Numbered from the stretch's first letter, positions 26,787 to 35,940 are shown. The stretch: DNA of 64,000 nucleotides from CP2-2F sp034436355 (GCA_034436355.1 DAOTVQ010000014.1:54417-118416); one strand, 5' to 3'. Made by a program: numbers and translations. The notes: a model not told the origin generated them from the letters alone.

Positions 26787-27857
26787 CTAGCGCGGTGCTT
26801 GCACCTTCAGATCGCGCCACACGACGTTGCCAAACCCATCATAGTTAACAGTGTAGCGCTGCCTGATCTCAAAGGTGCGCCATTCTGCCTCATCTTTAGC
26901 GCGGTATTCCAGCGCTTTCTCGTTGGGCTTATCCACTTTGGTGAAAAAGACCAGCAGGCGTTCTTCGCGCCCACCTTCGCGCTCGCGTGATCCCAAGTTC
27001 ACAGCACCCCAGACCAACGCATCCGCGGCGCCGCCGCTCGTGCGGACATCACGGGCGTGCTGCCATTGATCGTAGGTGTAGTTGCAGAATTGATCGGGAC
27101 GGTATTCAGTACGGCTGCGGTTCTCAAAGATCGGTTGCTCAATGAAGGTGCCATCACCGCGGTCAACGCGCCGTGTGCCGGTCTGCACACGCTCCGTGAC
27201 GGTATAGGGACGATCTCGCGTGCTGCACGAGAGGTTGTAGGCGGCAGGCGGCACTTGGTCACGCCAGCCGCTGCCCGTCAGCGTATTCAGGCGTTCCACG
27301 GCAATCACGCGAGTCCACTGTATGTCGCTGACGATCAGTTCACCCGCGATGCGGCGGTTGGCGTTGATGAACAGGAAGGCAAAAAAGGCAACAATGGCAA
27401 CCACAATCAGGATGAAGGGTGTCCAGTTCGTCTTTTTCGGCTTGGCAGCTGCCTGCTCCGCTTGAAAGCGTTTCAGCACCAGATCATCCGCCTTGCCGCT
27501 ATCCTCTGCCGAGCCTGCCACCACAGCGTCTTTACGAGCCACCTCAGCCGCACCACTCAGATCGCCGCCGCACGCAACGCAAAACTGCGCGGCAGCGCTG
27601 TTTGGCTGCTGGCAATATGGGCAAGTGCGGTCGGCACCGTGATAGGTGTAGTTGGGATCGGTGACCAGTTTCTTATCGGCTTCACTGGGAAAGTAGCGCC
27701 ATTCTGGCGCTTGTTTGGCACCACAATTAGGGCAAAAGCGGTGATCAACGCCGAGCAGTTTTTGTGTGCCGCAGAATTTACAATCCCACAGCATTTGGTA
27801 GACGGGTTCGCCGCCAGCGCTAGATGGTTCGCTGCGCGGCGGTGCGGGTGGCAGCAT
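26787..27857 (-). CDS. Membrane protein with two zinc ribbons
   Basis: A 356-residue protein. The N-terminus holds two double-CxxC zinc ribbons: CKFC...CPNC (residues ~26-46) and CPYC...CVAC (~78-97). Then comes an Ala/Lys-rich linker, one membrane helix (FILIVVAIVAFFAFLFI, ~150-166) and an extracytoplasmic domain of ~185 residues with three Trp-rich beta-like stretches (GWRDQVP, WQHARDV, WRTFEIRQRY). No enzyme signature is visible. Ribbon-plus-anchor proteins of this kind often act as scaffolds or sensors, which is only a guess here. The ATG at 27857 has a strong AGGAGG five bases upstream. Confidence 0.7.
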   Translation of the reverse strand: MLPPAPPRSEPSSAGGEPVYQMLWDCKFCGTQKLLGVDHRFCPNCGAKQAPEWRYFPSEADKKLVTDPNYTYHGADRTCPYCQQPNSAAAQFCVACGGDLSGAAEVARKDAVVAGSAEDSGKADDLVLKRFQAEQAAAKPKKTNWTPFILIVVAIVAFFAFLFINANRRIAGELIVSDIQWTRVIAVERLNTLTGSGWRDQVPPAAYNLSCSTRDRPYTVTERVQTGTRRVDRGDGTFIEQPIFENRSRTEYRPDQFCNYTYDQWQHARDVRTSGGAADALVWGAVNLGSREREGGREERLLVFFTKVDKPNEKALEYRAKDEAEWRTFEIRQRYTVNYDGFGNVVWRDLKVQAPR

Positions 27858-28000
27858 GGTAGCCTCCTGTGTCTGATCATTCCGATTATTGCGTATTTAA
27901 CCATACTTAACTAATCTTTGCAGTACGGCAGAGAGGGTTGGGCAGCGCATTTTACTAGTTTTTAATATTTTGAGGCACTCTGAGGCAAGGCACGCCCTAG

Positions 28001-28145
28001 TCAAATTTATCCCCCTCCTTAACCTGTTCTCCGCAGGTGAGGAGAGGGAATCTAGAGGCAGTCTGCGAAGCCCCGCCCTGCCTGTGCTGAGCGGCTTTTA
28101 GGTGGGGTAAGTTTTACTGTTGCCCTCTCGCTTGCGATGAGGGCG
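28001..28145. repeat. Palindromic intergenic repeat, copy C
   Basis: Fills most of the gap between the zinc-ribbon gene and the pyruvate kinase gene. It follows copy A module by module: a CCCCTCC..AACCTGTTCTCCGC hairpin with GAGGAGAGGGAATC, then CCCCGCCCTG...TTTTAGGTGGGGTAA, then GCCCTCTCGCTTGCGATGAGGGC. Confidence 0.65.
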
Positions 28146-28154
28146 GTAACCCTG

Positions 28155-29705
28155 CTAACTGCTTTTGGCGTTGGCAGCCGCAGCGGCAATGCGCGTCTGC
28201 GGCACTTCGCCATGCTCACCCACGCGGTGAATCTTGACAAAATTGGCTTGGCTGCCTGCCCCGAAAGGCGTCCCGGCGATCAAGACCAGCACGTCACCAA
28301 ATTCAACAATCTCCTGATCATAGCAGGCTTTCATCACAATTTGCACCATCTCATCAATGGTGCTGAACTCTGGCACATAGATCGGCAGGACGCCCCATAC
28401 CAACGCCATGCGCTGAAGTGTGATCTCGTTGGGCGTGACGCAGAAAATGGGCGTTTTAGGGCGTGTGCGCGCCACCTGCCGCGCCGTAGAGCCTGTCCAC
28501 GTGGTGGTGACAATGGCACGTGCGCTAAGCACATCTGCCAGCACGCTGGCAGTGCGGCTGGTTGCCACAGCAAAGTTTTCACCCACCACACGATCAAGGC
28601 GGCGCGCCTCGCCAAGCGCCAACAGCGCACGCTCCACACGGTCAGAGCGTGCGCCGCGATCATAGTTACGTTCGGCAATCACGGCAATGTTCGCCATAGT
28701 TTCCACCGCGATGATCGGGAATCTGCCAGAGGCTGTCTCGCCACTGAGCATAACAGCATCGCTGCCATCAAAGATCGCGTTGGCAACATCGCTTGCCTCC
28801 GCACGGGTTGGGCGCGGATTGGTGACCATGGATTGGAGCATTTGCGTGGCAGTGATGACAGGTTTGCCCACCTCATTACAACGCCGAATGATCTCTTTTT
28901 GGTGGATCGGCACTTCTTCGGCGGGCGTCTCCACACCCAGATCGCCACGTGCCACCATAATGCCATCTGAGGCGCGCAAAATGTCGTCAAACGCCTCAAT
29001 CGCCTCGTGCTTTTCAATCTTGGCGATGAGCGCCACATCATCCGCGTTCAGGTAACGGCACAACCAGCGCAGTTCATCCATATCCTTACCCGAACGCACA
29101 AAAGACATAGCGATATAATCCAGCTTGTGTTCAATAGCAAACTTAACATCTTCGCGGTCTTTATCCGTTAGCGCCGAGAGGGTCAGGCGTGATTCAGGCG
29201 CACTGACGCCCTTGCGTGAGCGCAATTCGCCTTCAACGACCACCTCACAGACCAAATCGGTGCTGGTGGCAGTCAGCACTTTGAACTCAAGGGCGCCGTC
29301 ATCCAGCAGCAAGCGGTGTCCGGCGCGCACATCGCGCACAAATTCTGGATGCGGCAGCGGAAAGATCATTTTATCGGCAGCCGCCACATCAGGATCATTC
29401 GTGCGTGTGGTCAGCGTCAGCGTATCGCCAATCTTGAGCTGAATTGGCTCGCCCGCCACCTTTCCCAAGCGGATTTTCGGACCTTGCAGGTCGCCCATGA
29501 TGGCAACCACAGCATTTTCAGCCGCCGCTGCCTGCCGAATCAATTCAATGTTGCGGGCGTGCGTGGCATGATCACCGTGACTAAAGTTGATGCGCGCCAC
29601 ATCCATGCCGGCGCGGATCATGGCACGCAGAACTGCCTCATCGGACGATGACGGTCCGATAGTGGCGACGATTTTAGTGCGTTTGATGTCGGTTTTTCTG
29701 ACCAA
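28155..29705 (-). CDS. pyk: Pyruvate kinase
   Basis: A 516-residue glycolytic enzyme converting phosphoenolpyruvate and ADP to pyruvate and ATP. Landmarks are RTKIVATIGPSS (5' end), RINFSHG for phosphate binding, DLQGPKIRLG, the catalytic IAKIEKHEA, the metal-binding GIMVARGDLGVE and the active-site TATQMLQSM. The C-terminal domain, with alpha/beta strands ending GAGSQANFVKIHRVGE, holds the usual regulatory region. No PEP-utiliser domain is fused. The likely start is the TTG at 29705 behind a G-rich stretch, since no ATG precedes the conserved RTKI block. It lies alone on the minus strand, next to repeat copy C. Confidence 0.95.
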   Translation of the reverse strand: MVRKTDIKRTKIVATIGPSSSDEAVLRAMIRAGMDVARINFSHGDHATHARNIELIRQAAAAENAVVAIMGDLQGPKIRLGKVAGEPIQLKIGDTLTLTTRTNDPDVAAADKMIFPLPHPEFVRDVRAGHRLLLDDGALEFKVLTATSTDLVCEVVVEGELRSRKGVSAPESRLTLSALTDKDREDVKFAIEHKLDYIAMSFVRSGKDMDELRWLCRYLNADDVALIAKIEKHEAIEAFDDILRASDGIMVARGDLGVETPAEEVPIHQKEIIRRCNEVGKPVITATQMLQSMVTNPRPTRAEASDVANAIFDGSDAVMLSGETASGRFPIIAVETMANIAVIAERNYDRGARSDRVERALLALGEARRLDRVVGENFAVATSRTASVLADVLSARAIVTTTWTGSTARQVARTRPKTPIFCVTPNEITLQRMALVWGVLPIYVPEFSTIDEMVQIVMKACYDQEIVEFGDVLVLIAGTPFGAGSQANFVKIHRVGEHGEVPQTRIAAAAANAKSS

Positions 29706-29919
29706 TTCCCCACCCCTAGCTTAGAAAGCAAATTGCCTAGATAAGCATTCCCCATGCCAAATCTTAGATCGGCACAGGCAGATTGTCAAAGCGCACAATT
29801 ACCCAGCATCGAACCTAATGGCTAGTCTCTGCGCCCAACGATACAACAGTTCGCGCTGAGGCGGAGTTGTTCAGGCGCGTCGGCTGCGTTACTATTAGAG
29901 AGGCGCCTGTTCGGGCTGT

Positions 29920-30648
29920 GTGAGCAAACTGCCTATGGCACTCTCGCTGGATAAACAAAATCAATACCGCACCCAATATCGCGCACGCCGCCCAAGCTGG
30001 CAGCCCGCCACTGAGGCATACGAAGGGCTGATCCGTGCGGCGCTGCGCCCTGAAAGTGCTGTGCTGGATGTGGGCTGTGGGCGCGGCGGCGTGCTGGAAC
30101 AACTGGGTGAGGCAGTCGCTTTTCCCTATGGTGTTGATCCCGATCTAAAATCGCTGCGTGAACACCGCTTGCCAAGCCTGCCGCGTGCAGCTGCCCTTGC
30201 CGATGCATTGCCGTTCCGCGCTGCCAGCTTCGACCTAATCCTGTGCAGTTGGGTGTTTGAACACCTTGCCGCGCCTGAGCGCACCCTTGCCGAATTTGCG
30301 CGCACGCTGCGTCCTGATGGGCGCATTATCTTCCTGACGCCGAACGCCAACAGCCTTGTGGCAACCCTGAACCGCTTGCTGCGTCCGCTGCAACGCCACC
30401 TTGTGCCACGCCTGTATGGGCGCGCTGAGGCGGATACATTTCCCGTCTACTACCGCGCCAACACGCCCAAACGCCTGCTGCGCTTAGCGGAAAAGGCGGG
30501 CATCTGCCTTGAGCAATTGCAGCGCATTCCCGATCCAAGCTACCTTGCCTTCACACCACTGCTTTTTCGGCTAAGCTGCGCCCTTGCCGAGATCACGCCG
30601 CCGGTGCATCTGCTTGGCGTGCTGCATAAAGCACCCAATAAAACCTGA
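29920..30648 (+). CDS. Class I SAM-dependent methyltransferase
   Basis: A 242-residue protein with a Rossmann-type SAM site: motif I VLDVGCGRGGVLEQLG (residues ~48-63), an acidic end of beta 2 (YGVDPD), and motif IV DLILCSWVFEHLAAPE, followed by RPDGRIIFLTPN. These fit the UbiE/Methyltransf_11 group, often acting on small molecules or lipids; the substrate is unknown. It starts at GTG 29920, with an in-frame ATG at 29935 as an alternative. It is a single gene between pyk (divergent) and the HU gene downstream. Confidence 0.8.
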   Translation: MSKLPMALSLDKQNQYRTQYRARRPSWQPATEAYEGLIRAALRPESAVLDVGCGRGGVLEQLGEAVAFPYGVDPDLKSLREHRLPSLPRAAALADALPFRAASFDLILCSWVFEHLAAPERTLAEFARTLRPDGRIIFLTPNANSLVATLNRLLRPLQRHLVPRLYGRAEADTFPVYYRANTPKRLLRLAEKAGICLEQLQRIPDPSYLAFTPLLFRLSCALAEITPPVHLLGVLHKAPNKT

Positions 30649-30739
30649 GCCGCCTAGTAAACAAGTAAACAAATAGTCTCTCCTGAGAAATTGAGCAATC
30701 TTTCGCCCAATTTGCCCTAGCAAAGCCCTTGAAAGCGTG

Positions 30740-30745
30740 TATAAT
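30740..30745 (+). promoter_or_regulatory. -10 box of the HU gene promoter
   Basis: A perfect TATAAT lies 35 bases before the HU start codon. No good -35 box is found at 16-18 bases; TTGCCC at 30712 is 22 bases away. Confidence 0.45.
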
Positions 30746-30779
30746 TCGCGGCAGTCTGTCCTGACTGAAGGAGATTTCG

Positions 30780-31064
30780 ATGCAAAAAACGGATTTAATC
30801 AAGCGGGTCGCTGAAACTGCGGGTCTGACGCAAGCGGATGCTGCCAAAGCAGTAAATGCCCTGATTGATATTGTGACCGACACGCTCAAAGGCGGTGAGA
30901 AGGTGACAATCACGGGCTTCGGCACATTTGAAGTGCGTGAGTCGGCTGCGCGCACCGGCACCAATCCGCGCACGAAGGAAAAGATCACCATTGCGGCGCG
31001 CAAGCGTCCAACTTTCAGCCCCGGCTCGCAATTGCGCGAAGCCGTTAGCGGCAAGAAGGCGTGA
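30780..31064 (+). CDS. hup: HU-family DNA-binding protein
   Basis: A 94-residue nucleoid protein. It starts with MQKTDLIKRVAETAGLTQADAAKAVNAL, continues with GEKVTITGFGTFEVRE and ends with the DNA-contacting arm ARTGTNPRTKEKITIAARKRPTFSPG, all diagnostic of HU/IHF. HU bends and compacts DNA as a homodimer or heterodimer. The ATG at 30780 has a perfect AAGGAG (30768-30773) six bases ahead, and a TATAAT lies upstream. It is followed by a strong terminator at 31094-31121, so it forms a single-gene unit. Confidence 0.96.
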   Translation: MQKTDLIKRVAETAGLTQADAAKAVNALIDIVTDTLKGGEKVTITGFGTFEVRESAARTGTNPRTKEKITIAARKRPTFSPGSQLREAVSGKKA

Positions 31065-31093
31065 TCGGCTAATCTCCACGTAGTGCAGCACGA

Positions 31094-31121
31094 GGGCGGA
31101 TCGCGTGATCCGCCCTTCTTT
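31094..31121 (+). terminator. Rho-independent terminator after the HU gene
   Basis: GGGCGGATC and GATCCGCCC (9-bp stem, GCGT loop) are followed by TTCTTT, 30 bases after the HU stop. The stem resembles those at 38099 and 42166. Confidence 0.85.
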
Positions 31122-31161
31122 ATGCCTGCTCAAAACACTTTTGAGAAAAGGATTATCGAGA

Positions 31162-32013
31162 ATGACGATTCAATTGATTGTGCATGGCGGTGCAGGGCTG
31201 GTTGCAGGCGAACATCACGCGGCGGTGATGGCAACTTGCCGTGCTGCCGTAGCAAGCGGTGTGGCACACCTGCGGGAGGGCGGTTCTGCCCTGAATGCGG
31301 TAGAGATTGCCACCCGCATTTTGGAAGATGATCCGTTGTTCAACGCGGGCTATGGCTCGGTGCTGAACCGTGATGGCAAGGTAGAGATGGACGCGCTGAT
31401 TATGGATGGGCGCATCTTTCAGATTGGCGCGGTGGCGGCTGTTTCGCGCCTGAAGAATCCGATCAGCCTTGCCCGCCGTGTGATGGAAGCGACACCACAC
31501 CATTTGTTGGCAGCCGAGGGCGCAGAGCAGTTCGCTGCCGAGCAGGGCTTTGAACTGCTGCCGCCTGAGCAGATGATCGCGCCGCGCCGCCTTGCCACCA
31601 AGTCAGACGGTGATACAGTGGGTGCGGTGGCACTCGACTCAGCGGGGAATGTAGCGGTTGCCGTCTCGACGGGTGGCGTGCGCGGCAAATTAGCAGGGCG
31701 TGTAGGCGATTCGCCAATTCCGGGCGCAGGCGGCTGGGCGGATAACGCGCTGGGCGCCGCCTGTGCCACTGGCGTTGGTGAAGGCATTATGCGGGCGCTG
31801 CTCACCTTCCGCGCTGTGAACCTGCTGGAAACACACAGCGCGCAAGCGGCGGCTGAGGCAGCTGTGGCGCTCTTTGGGCAGAAATTCGGCGGTGATGGCG
31901 GCTTGATCTTGGTTGACCGTGAAGGCAAGGTCGGCATTGCTCACAACTCACCGTTTATGCCTGTGGCGTGGCTAGACGGCGATGAGATTGCCGCACAAGT
32001 TAAACAAAAATGA
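31162..32013 (+). CDS. iaaA: Isoaspartyl peptidase / plant-type L-asparaginase
   Basis: An Ntn-hydrolase of 283 residues that removes isoaspartyl residues from peptides and hydrolyses L-asparagine. It starts with IQLIVHGGAG, has FNAGYGSVLNRDGKVEMDA in the middle, and carries GDTVGAVALD, where Thr152 should be exposed as the N-terminal nucleophile after self-cleavage. STGGVRGKLAGRVGDSPIPGAG, which lines the active site, follows. An upstream frame opens at 31105, but the ATG at 31162 begins the conserved region and has AAGG ten bases ahead. Confidence 0.9.
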   Translation: MTIQLIVHGGAGLVAGEHHAAVMATCRAAVASGVAHLREGGSALNAVEIATRILEDDPLFNAGYGSVLNRDGKVEMDALIMDGRIFQIGAVAAVSRLKNPISLARRVMEATPHHLLAAEGAEQFAAEQGFELLPPEQMIAPRRLATKSDGDTVGAVALDSAGNVAVAVSTGGVRGKLAGRVGDSPIPGAGGWADNALGAACATGVGEGIMRALLTFRAVNLLETHSAQAAAEAAVALFGQKFGGDGGLILVDREGKVGIAHNSPFMPVAWLDGDEIAAQVKQK

Positions 32014-32081
32014 GCCTAGCACGCTGTTTTGTGTTAGCATAAGGTGCGGCAAGGCTGTTCAGAAAGTAAAAAGACGATAAC

Positions 32082-33371
32082 ATGGCTTTTTTTTTGCGGA
32101 TGTTGGCGGGCAGCCGCATCGCTGATCCAACTCTAGATGCCACCACAACGCGCAATGTTCGCTATCTCTACCTAGAGATCGCCTTTGCAGGGGTGCTGGG
32201 TGCCATTGTGACCTTCCATGCCGCGTTTGTGGTTCGCCTGGGCGGCACGAAGGAATTGGTGGCACTGCTCAGTTCAATTCCGGCGTTGGTCTCGGCAGTT
32301 TTTAGCATTCCCTCAGCGCGCCTGCTAGAGCGTCTGCAAAACCGCAAACGCTGGATATTCGGCAGCTTGCTCTTTATTCGGATAGGCACGGGTGCCATCG
32401 CGCTTTTGCCGCTGATCTTTCCGAACGATGCGGCAGCGTGGCTGGTGGCAATCGTGATCTTCCTGAGCCTGCCTGCCATCTTTTTCACCAACGGCTTTCA
32501 GGCGTTGTTGGCGGATGTCATCCCTGAACGGCAGCGGGCTGTCGTCTTCTCTACGCGCCAGATCATCTGGGCAGCCGCCATTGTGATCACCTCTGCTTTG
32601 GCGGGCATTTGGCTAGATAATGCACCATTCCCGATCAATTACCAATTGATGTATGCCTTCGGATTCATCGTCTCGCTAGGCAGCCAACACTACTTAAATC
32701 GCATCATTGTCCCTGAGTCGCACGCGCTGCCAACAACTGTTCACAAGACGGTGAAGGCGGCTGATATTCCCAAAGCGCAGCTTAACGCCGATATTGGGCG
32801 AATGCTCTTCAACATGCTGATCTATCAGGCGGGCTTGACGCTGCCGGCGGCGCTGTTCACAGTCTACTACATTGATGAGTTAGGCGCGCCCGATTCATGG
32901 CTTGGCTTCAATTCGGCAATCGGGTTTGCGGGCATGGTGGTGGGCAACCTGATTTGGGTGCGGCTGCTGCGGCGGCGCACCTACTCTTGGGCAATGCGGA
33001 CGGCAAGCCTGTTCACGTGGCTGTTCCCAGTCGGGATTGCGCTCTTTCCTGACCTGACGGCAATTCTACTGATCAACTTGTTGGTGAATATGATTCATCC
33101 GGGCATGGAGCTGGGCAGCCTGAATGTGATGTTCAAGCTAGGTGCAGGCGAACACCGCGCCATCTACATGAGTTGGTATAACACCGTCTTGAACATCAGC
33201 TTTTTTGCCGCGCCGTTGGCAGGCGTGTGGTTAGCGTCACAGTTTAGCATTCCTGTCGCCCTGCTGATTGCAGGTGCTTTGCGCTTTGCAGGCGGCGTGC
33301 TGTTCAGTGTGAACCGCGTGCGCGAGCCAAGCCGCGAGGCAGGCGCAGTAGTGCGCGGCGAAAATACCTAA
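32082..33371 (+). CDS. MFS transporter
   Basis: A 429-residue membrane protein with about 12 predicted membrane helices in two halves joined by a loop near residues 210-230 (VHKTVKAADIPKAQ). It shows MFS features such as repeated basic loops (RLLERLQNRKRW, RLLRRRTYSW) at cytoplasmic turns. The substrate cannot be inferred and no close family is recognised. It stands alone after the isoaspartyl peptidase gene and is convergent with the glycogen synthase gene. Confidence 0.75.
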   Translation: MAFFLRMLAGSRIADPTLDATTTRNVRYLYLEIAFAGVLGAIVTFHAAFVVRLGGTKELVALLSSIPALVSAVFSIPSARLLERLQNRKRWIFGSLLFIRIGTGAIALLPLIFPNDAAAWLVAIVIFLSLPAIFFTNGFQALLADVIPERQRAVVFSTRQIIWAAAIVITSALAGIWLDNAPFPINYQLMYAFGFIVSLGSQHYLNRIIVPESHALPTTVHKTVKAADIPKAQLNADIGRMLFNMLIYQAGLTLPAALFTVYYIDELGAPDSWLGFNSAIGFAGMVVGNLIWVRLLRRRTYSWAMRTASLFTWLFPVGIALFPDLTAILLINLLVNMIHPGMELGSLNVMFKLGAGEHRAIYMSWYNTVLNISFFAAPLAGVWLASQFSIPVALLIAGALRFAGGVLFSVNRVREPSREAGAVVRGENT

Positions 33372-33392
33372 CGCGCACCGCTGTCTTTGCGA

Positions 33393-34853
33393 TCACCGAT
33401 GCCGCTTGAAGGCACGCTCATAAACGCGCACATATTCAGCGGCACTCTTCTCCCAGCCGAAATCGGTTTGCATGGCACGCTGCTGCATTCGGCGGAATGC
33501 CTTCGGCTGGCTGCGGTAGGTCTCTAGCGCCCAGCGTAGGGTACCAAGCACGGCGTCGGCAGTCTCCCACAGGAAGACGAAGCCCGTGCCAGTTTCCGCA
33601 TCGGCGCCATCATAGTTCTGCACGGTATCGGCAAGCCCGCCCGTCTCGCGCACCACAGGTAACGATCCATAGCGCATGGCGAGCATTTGGCTGGTGCCGC
33701 ATGGCTCGTAGCGGCTGGGCATCAGGAACAGATCGCTGGCAGCATAAATGCGCTGCGCCAAAATGCCATCGTAGCCAATGATGGCACGCGCACGGCTGCC
33801 AAAGGTATACTCCAACACGCGCAGAGCATCCTCAAGGGCGCCTTCGCCGCTGCCCAACACCACAAGCTGCACGTCTTCATCTGCCAGCAAGCGGTAAAGC
33901 GCTGGCAACGCCAGATCAAAGCCCTTTTGGGCAGTTAGGCGCGTCACCGCACCGATTAGTGGCACGTCGGCGCGCTGTGGTAAACCCAGCTGTGCTTGCA
34001 ATGCCGTTTTGTTCAGGGTGCGCGGCGCAAGGTCAGCAGCACTGAAGTGGTGCAGCAGGGCAGAATCGGTGGCGGGATTGTTACGTTCCATATCCAAGCC
34101 GTTCAGAATGCCCATCACATCGCCGCCATGAGCGCGCCAGCGCACCAGATTTTCCAAGCCCTCGCCAAAGCGTGGATATTGGATTTCTTCAGCGTAGCGC
34201 GAGCTAACAGCGGTGATCATATCACTGTAAGCGATGGCGATGGCTAACAGGTTATCACCCTTGCCCTGAAAGATCAGGTCGGGCTGGGTGCGGGCGGGAA
34301 TGCCTGCATCAAAGAGCGCGCCGCCCGCCCAATCACCCTGATAGCCCATGTTATGCACGGTGAGGACGGTGCCAACGGGCTGCCAGAACGGATCGTAGCG
34401 GCTGTGCGCCACGAGGAAAGCCCCCAACGCCGTGTGCCAATCGTGAACGTGTAGGGCGTCCAGCTTCCAAGCTTCACGCTGCGCCAACTGCCACGCTAGG
34501 GCTAAGGTGAACTCACTAAAGGCGATGAAGCGCTGCCGATCCCATTCGTTGTCGGTGTAGAGCTGCCAGCCCTGCCCAAAAAATGGGTAGCTTTCGATGA
34601 AGTAGATCGGCACACCGTCATATTCGGTGTGGTGAACGTAGACATCCGCGATGCCACGCCGCCTGCCGAACTGAAAGTGAAAGGCATAAGCGATGTTATG
34701 GCGCCCGCGCTCGATGAAGCCGTGCAGCGGCATCACGACACGGGCATCCACGCCCAGCTGCCGTAGCGCTTTGGGCAAACTGCCAACCACATCAGCAAGC
34801 CCGCCGGCTTTCGCAAAAGGCGCCACCTCTGCCGCTGCAAATAAGATGTTCAT
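33393..34853 (-). CDS. glgA: Glycogen synthase (ADP-glucose type)
   Basis: A GT5-family enzyme of 486 residues that extends alpha-1,4-glucan chains from ADP-glucose. The N-terminus MNILFAAAEVAPFAKAGGLADVVGSLPKAL has the KxGGL motif for substrate binding. HVHDWHTALGAFL, GAVTRLTAQKGFDL and the C-terminal MPSRYEPCGTSQMLAMRYGSLPVVRETGGLADTV are also typical. The frame opens at a TTG at 34865, but the ATG at 34853 starts exactly at the conserved MNILFA and is preferred. No other glycogen genes are adjacent; the next upstream gene encodes the acidic-tail protein. Confidence 0.95.
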   Translation of the reverse strand: MNILFAAAEVAPFAKAGGLADVVGSLPKALRQLGVDARVVMPLHGFIERGRHNIAYAFHFQFGRRRGIADVYVHHTEYDGVPIYFIESYPFFGQGWQLYTDNEWDRQRFIAFSEFTLALAWQLAQREAWKLDALHVHDWHTALGAFLVAHSRYDPFWQPVGTVLTVHNMGYQGDWAGGALFDAGIPARTQPDLIFQGKGDNLLAIAIAYSDMITAVSSRYAEEIQYPRFGEGLENLVRWRAHGGDVMGILNGLDMERNNPATDSALLHHFSAADLAPRTLNKTALQAQLGLPQRADVPLIGAVTRLTAQKGFDLALPALYRLLADEDVQLVVLGSGEGALEDALRVLEYTFGSRARAIIGYDGILAQRIYAASDLFLMPSRYEPCGTSQMLAMRYGSLPVVRETGGLADTVQNYDGADAETGTGFVFLWETADAVLGTLRWALETYRSQPKAFRRMQQRAMQTDFGWEKSAAEYVRVYERAFKRHR

Positions 34854-34865
34854 GCGCGTAAACAA

Positions 34866-35273
34866 CTAGGCAGCACGCTGCCACGGCGCGCCACTGCCTA
34901 GCCGATCTTCAAAATCGTCATCGTCGTCGTCCTCAAAATCCTCATCGTCGAAATCAAGATCATCCTCTTCAAAGTCGTCGTCGTCAAAATCATCGTCTTC
35001 ATCGTCGAAATCGAGATCGTCGTCCTCGAAATCGAGATCATCGTCCTCATCACCCAGATCGTCATCATCTTCTTCGTAGCGGCGTTTTACCGCTTTGGGC
35101 AGGGGGTGGATGAGTGATTTGAGCGATGGGCGTGCTGGCACAGCCGTTAGGCAGCATGACTGTGCTGCCAAAACGCCTGATAGGACGTCTGATAGGATTT
35201 GCCGCAGCGAGTAAGCATCGGGCGCTGCTGCGTAGGTTAGTGCTGATAGAGGCGAGAGTGCCGTTGCGCTCAC
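34866..35273 (-). CDS. Small protein with long Asp/Glu-rich repeat tail
   Basis: About 135 residues. The first half (MSATALSPLSALTYAA...) is ordinary and may hold a weak helix; the second half is an almost pure Asp/Glu tract with Phe/Leu at intervals (FEDDDLDFDDEDDDFDD-like units), made by short DNA repeats. Similar acidic tails occur in proteins that bind basic partners, metal ions or RNA polymerase, but nothing more can be said. The GTG at 35273 is chosen because AAGGAG lies six bases upstream (35280-35285); a longer frame from 35312 lacks a site. It precedes glgA by 12 bases on the same strand, so the two may be co-transcribed. Confidence 0.6.
   Translation of the reverse strand: MSATALSPLSALTYAAAPDAYSLRQILSDVLSGVLAAQSCCLTAVPARPSLKSLIHPLPKAVKRRYEEDDDDLGDEDDDLDFEDDDLDFDDEDDDFDDDDFEEDDLDFDDEDFEDDDDDDFEDRLGSGAPWQRAA
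34906..35085. repeat. Acidic-codon microsatellite-like tract
   Basis: Tandem, imperfect 9- to 15-base units encoding Asp, Glu, Phe and Leu run through the 3' half of the gene, for example repeated ATCGTCGTC-like forward blocks. Such tracts can expand or shrink by slippage. Confidence 0.6.
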
Positions 35274-35359
35274 AGATGACTCCTTAGCATGGTAGAGCAA
35301 GATCGCGGGCATTGTAACGCTACTTTTCGCGGCAAGTCAACAACGAATCGCGCAAAAAG

Positions 35360-35593
35360 TCATTCAGATTTCTGACTGGACTCAGTTGTTTTGGTTTTAT
35401 CATAGATTTCACGCCCAGCGCGTTGGGCAGCTTTTCGCACGTCAGGATCGGGATCGTTGCGGAAAACTTGCTCAAGGGCGCTCAGGGCAGCGGGATCACC
35501 CAGCAGGCGCAGTTCATTGATCGCCTTCAGGCGGATCGATGGATCTTTATCGCTTAAGCGTTGGATGTGATATTCTACAAGTCGGCTCGCCAT
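35360..35593 (-). CDS. Small HEAT-repeat protein
   Basis: A protein of about 77 residues with two HEAT helices: LSDKDPSIRLKAINELRLLGDPAALSALEQVFRNDPDPDVRKAAQRAGREI, which shows the D.....R..A...L..LGDP.A...L pattern of PBS-lyase-type HEAT units. HEAT repeats bind other proteins; no enzyme activity is indicated. The frame runs from 35638, but the ATG at 35593 begins the repeat. It is the last of three small HEAT genes on this strand and ends in a Lys/Ser-rich tail. Confidence 0.65.
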   Translation of the reverse strand: MASRLVEYHIQRLSDKDPSIRLKAINELRLLGDPAALSALEQVFRNDPDPDVRKAAQRAGREIYDKTKTTESSQKSE

Positions 35594-35640
35594 GAACTCT
35601 GCTATATGTCCCTTTCCATACAGTGCGAAATAAAACACGC

Positions 35641-35940
35641 TCAGCGCCCTTGCCGTTTGGCTTGGGCGCGCTGCAAAATTTCAGTAGCAGCACGGCGGTC
35701 GGCTTCAGTGCTAGTTGCCGTCTCAGTGGCGATGCGCCGCTGGGCAGCCTGATAAATGGCTTTGCCAACCGCTTGTGCCAGTTTGCGTGTCTCTAGATCG
35801 GGGTCAAGTGCAAACAAGGTTGCCAGTGCGCCAAGCGCACGCGGATCGCCCAGCAACTCAAGCTGGCGGATCGCCTCACGGCGCACGGTCACATCTGAAT
35901 CGCGTAGGCACTGCATCCACAAGTCAAGCAGATCGGGCAT
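35641..35940 (-). CDS. Small HEAT-repeat protein
   Basis: A 99-residue relative of the preceding gene. Residues ~8-52 hold LRDSDVTVRREAIRQLELLGDPRALGALATLFALDPDLETRKLAQAVGKAIY, nearly the same HEAT design, followed by an Ala/Thr/Arg-rich helix. The ATG at 35940 is preferred over a GTG two codons earlier, and AGAGG lies five bases ahead. It is the middle gene of the HEAT trio, so local duplication is likely. Confidence 0.65.
   Translation of the reverse strand: MPDLLDLWMQCLRDSDVTVRREAIRQLELLGDPRALGALATLFALDPDLETRKLAQAVGKAIYQAAQRRIATETATSTEADRRAATEILQRAQAKRQGR

Noticed and set aside
29706..29919. Possible tRNA-like folding between pyk and the methyltransferase gene
   Set aside because: No T-loop GTTCGA signature with matching acceptor and anticodon stems could be found.
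34906..35085. Tandem repeats considered as a CRISPR array
   Set aside because: Units are contiguous, in frame and encode an acidic tail; there are no spacers.
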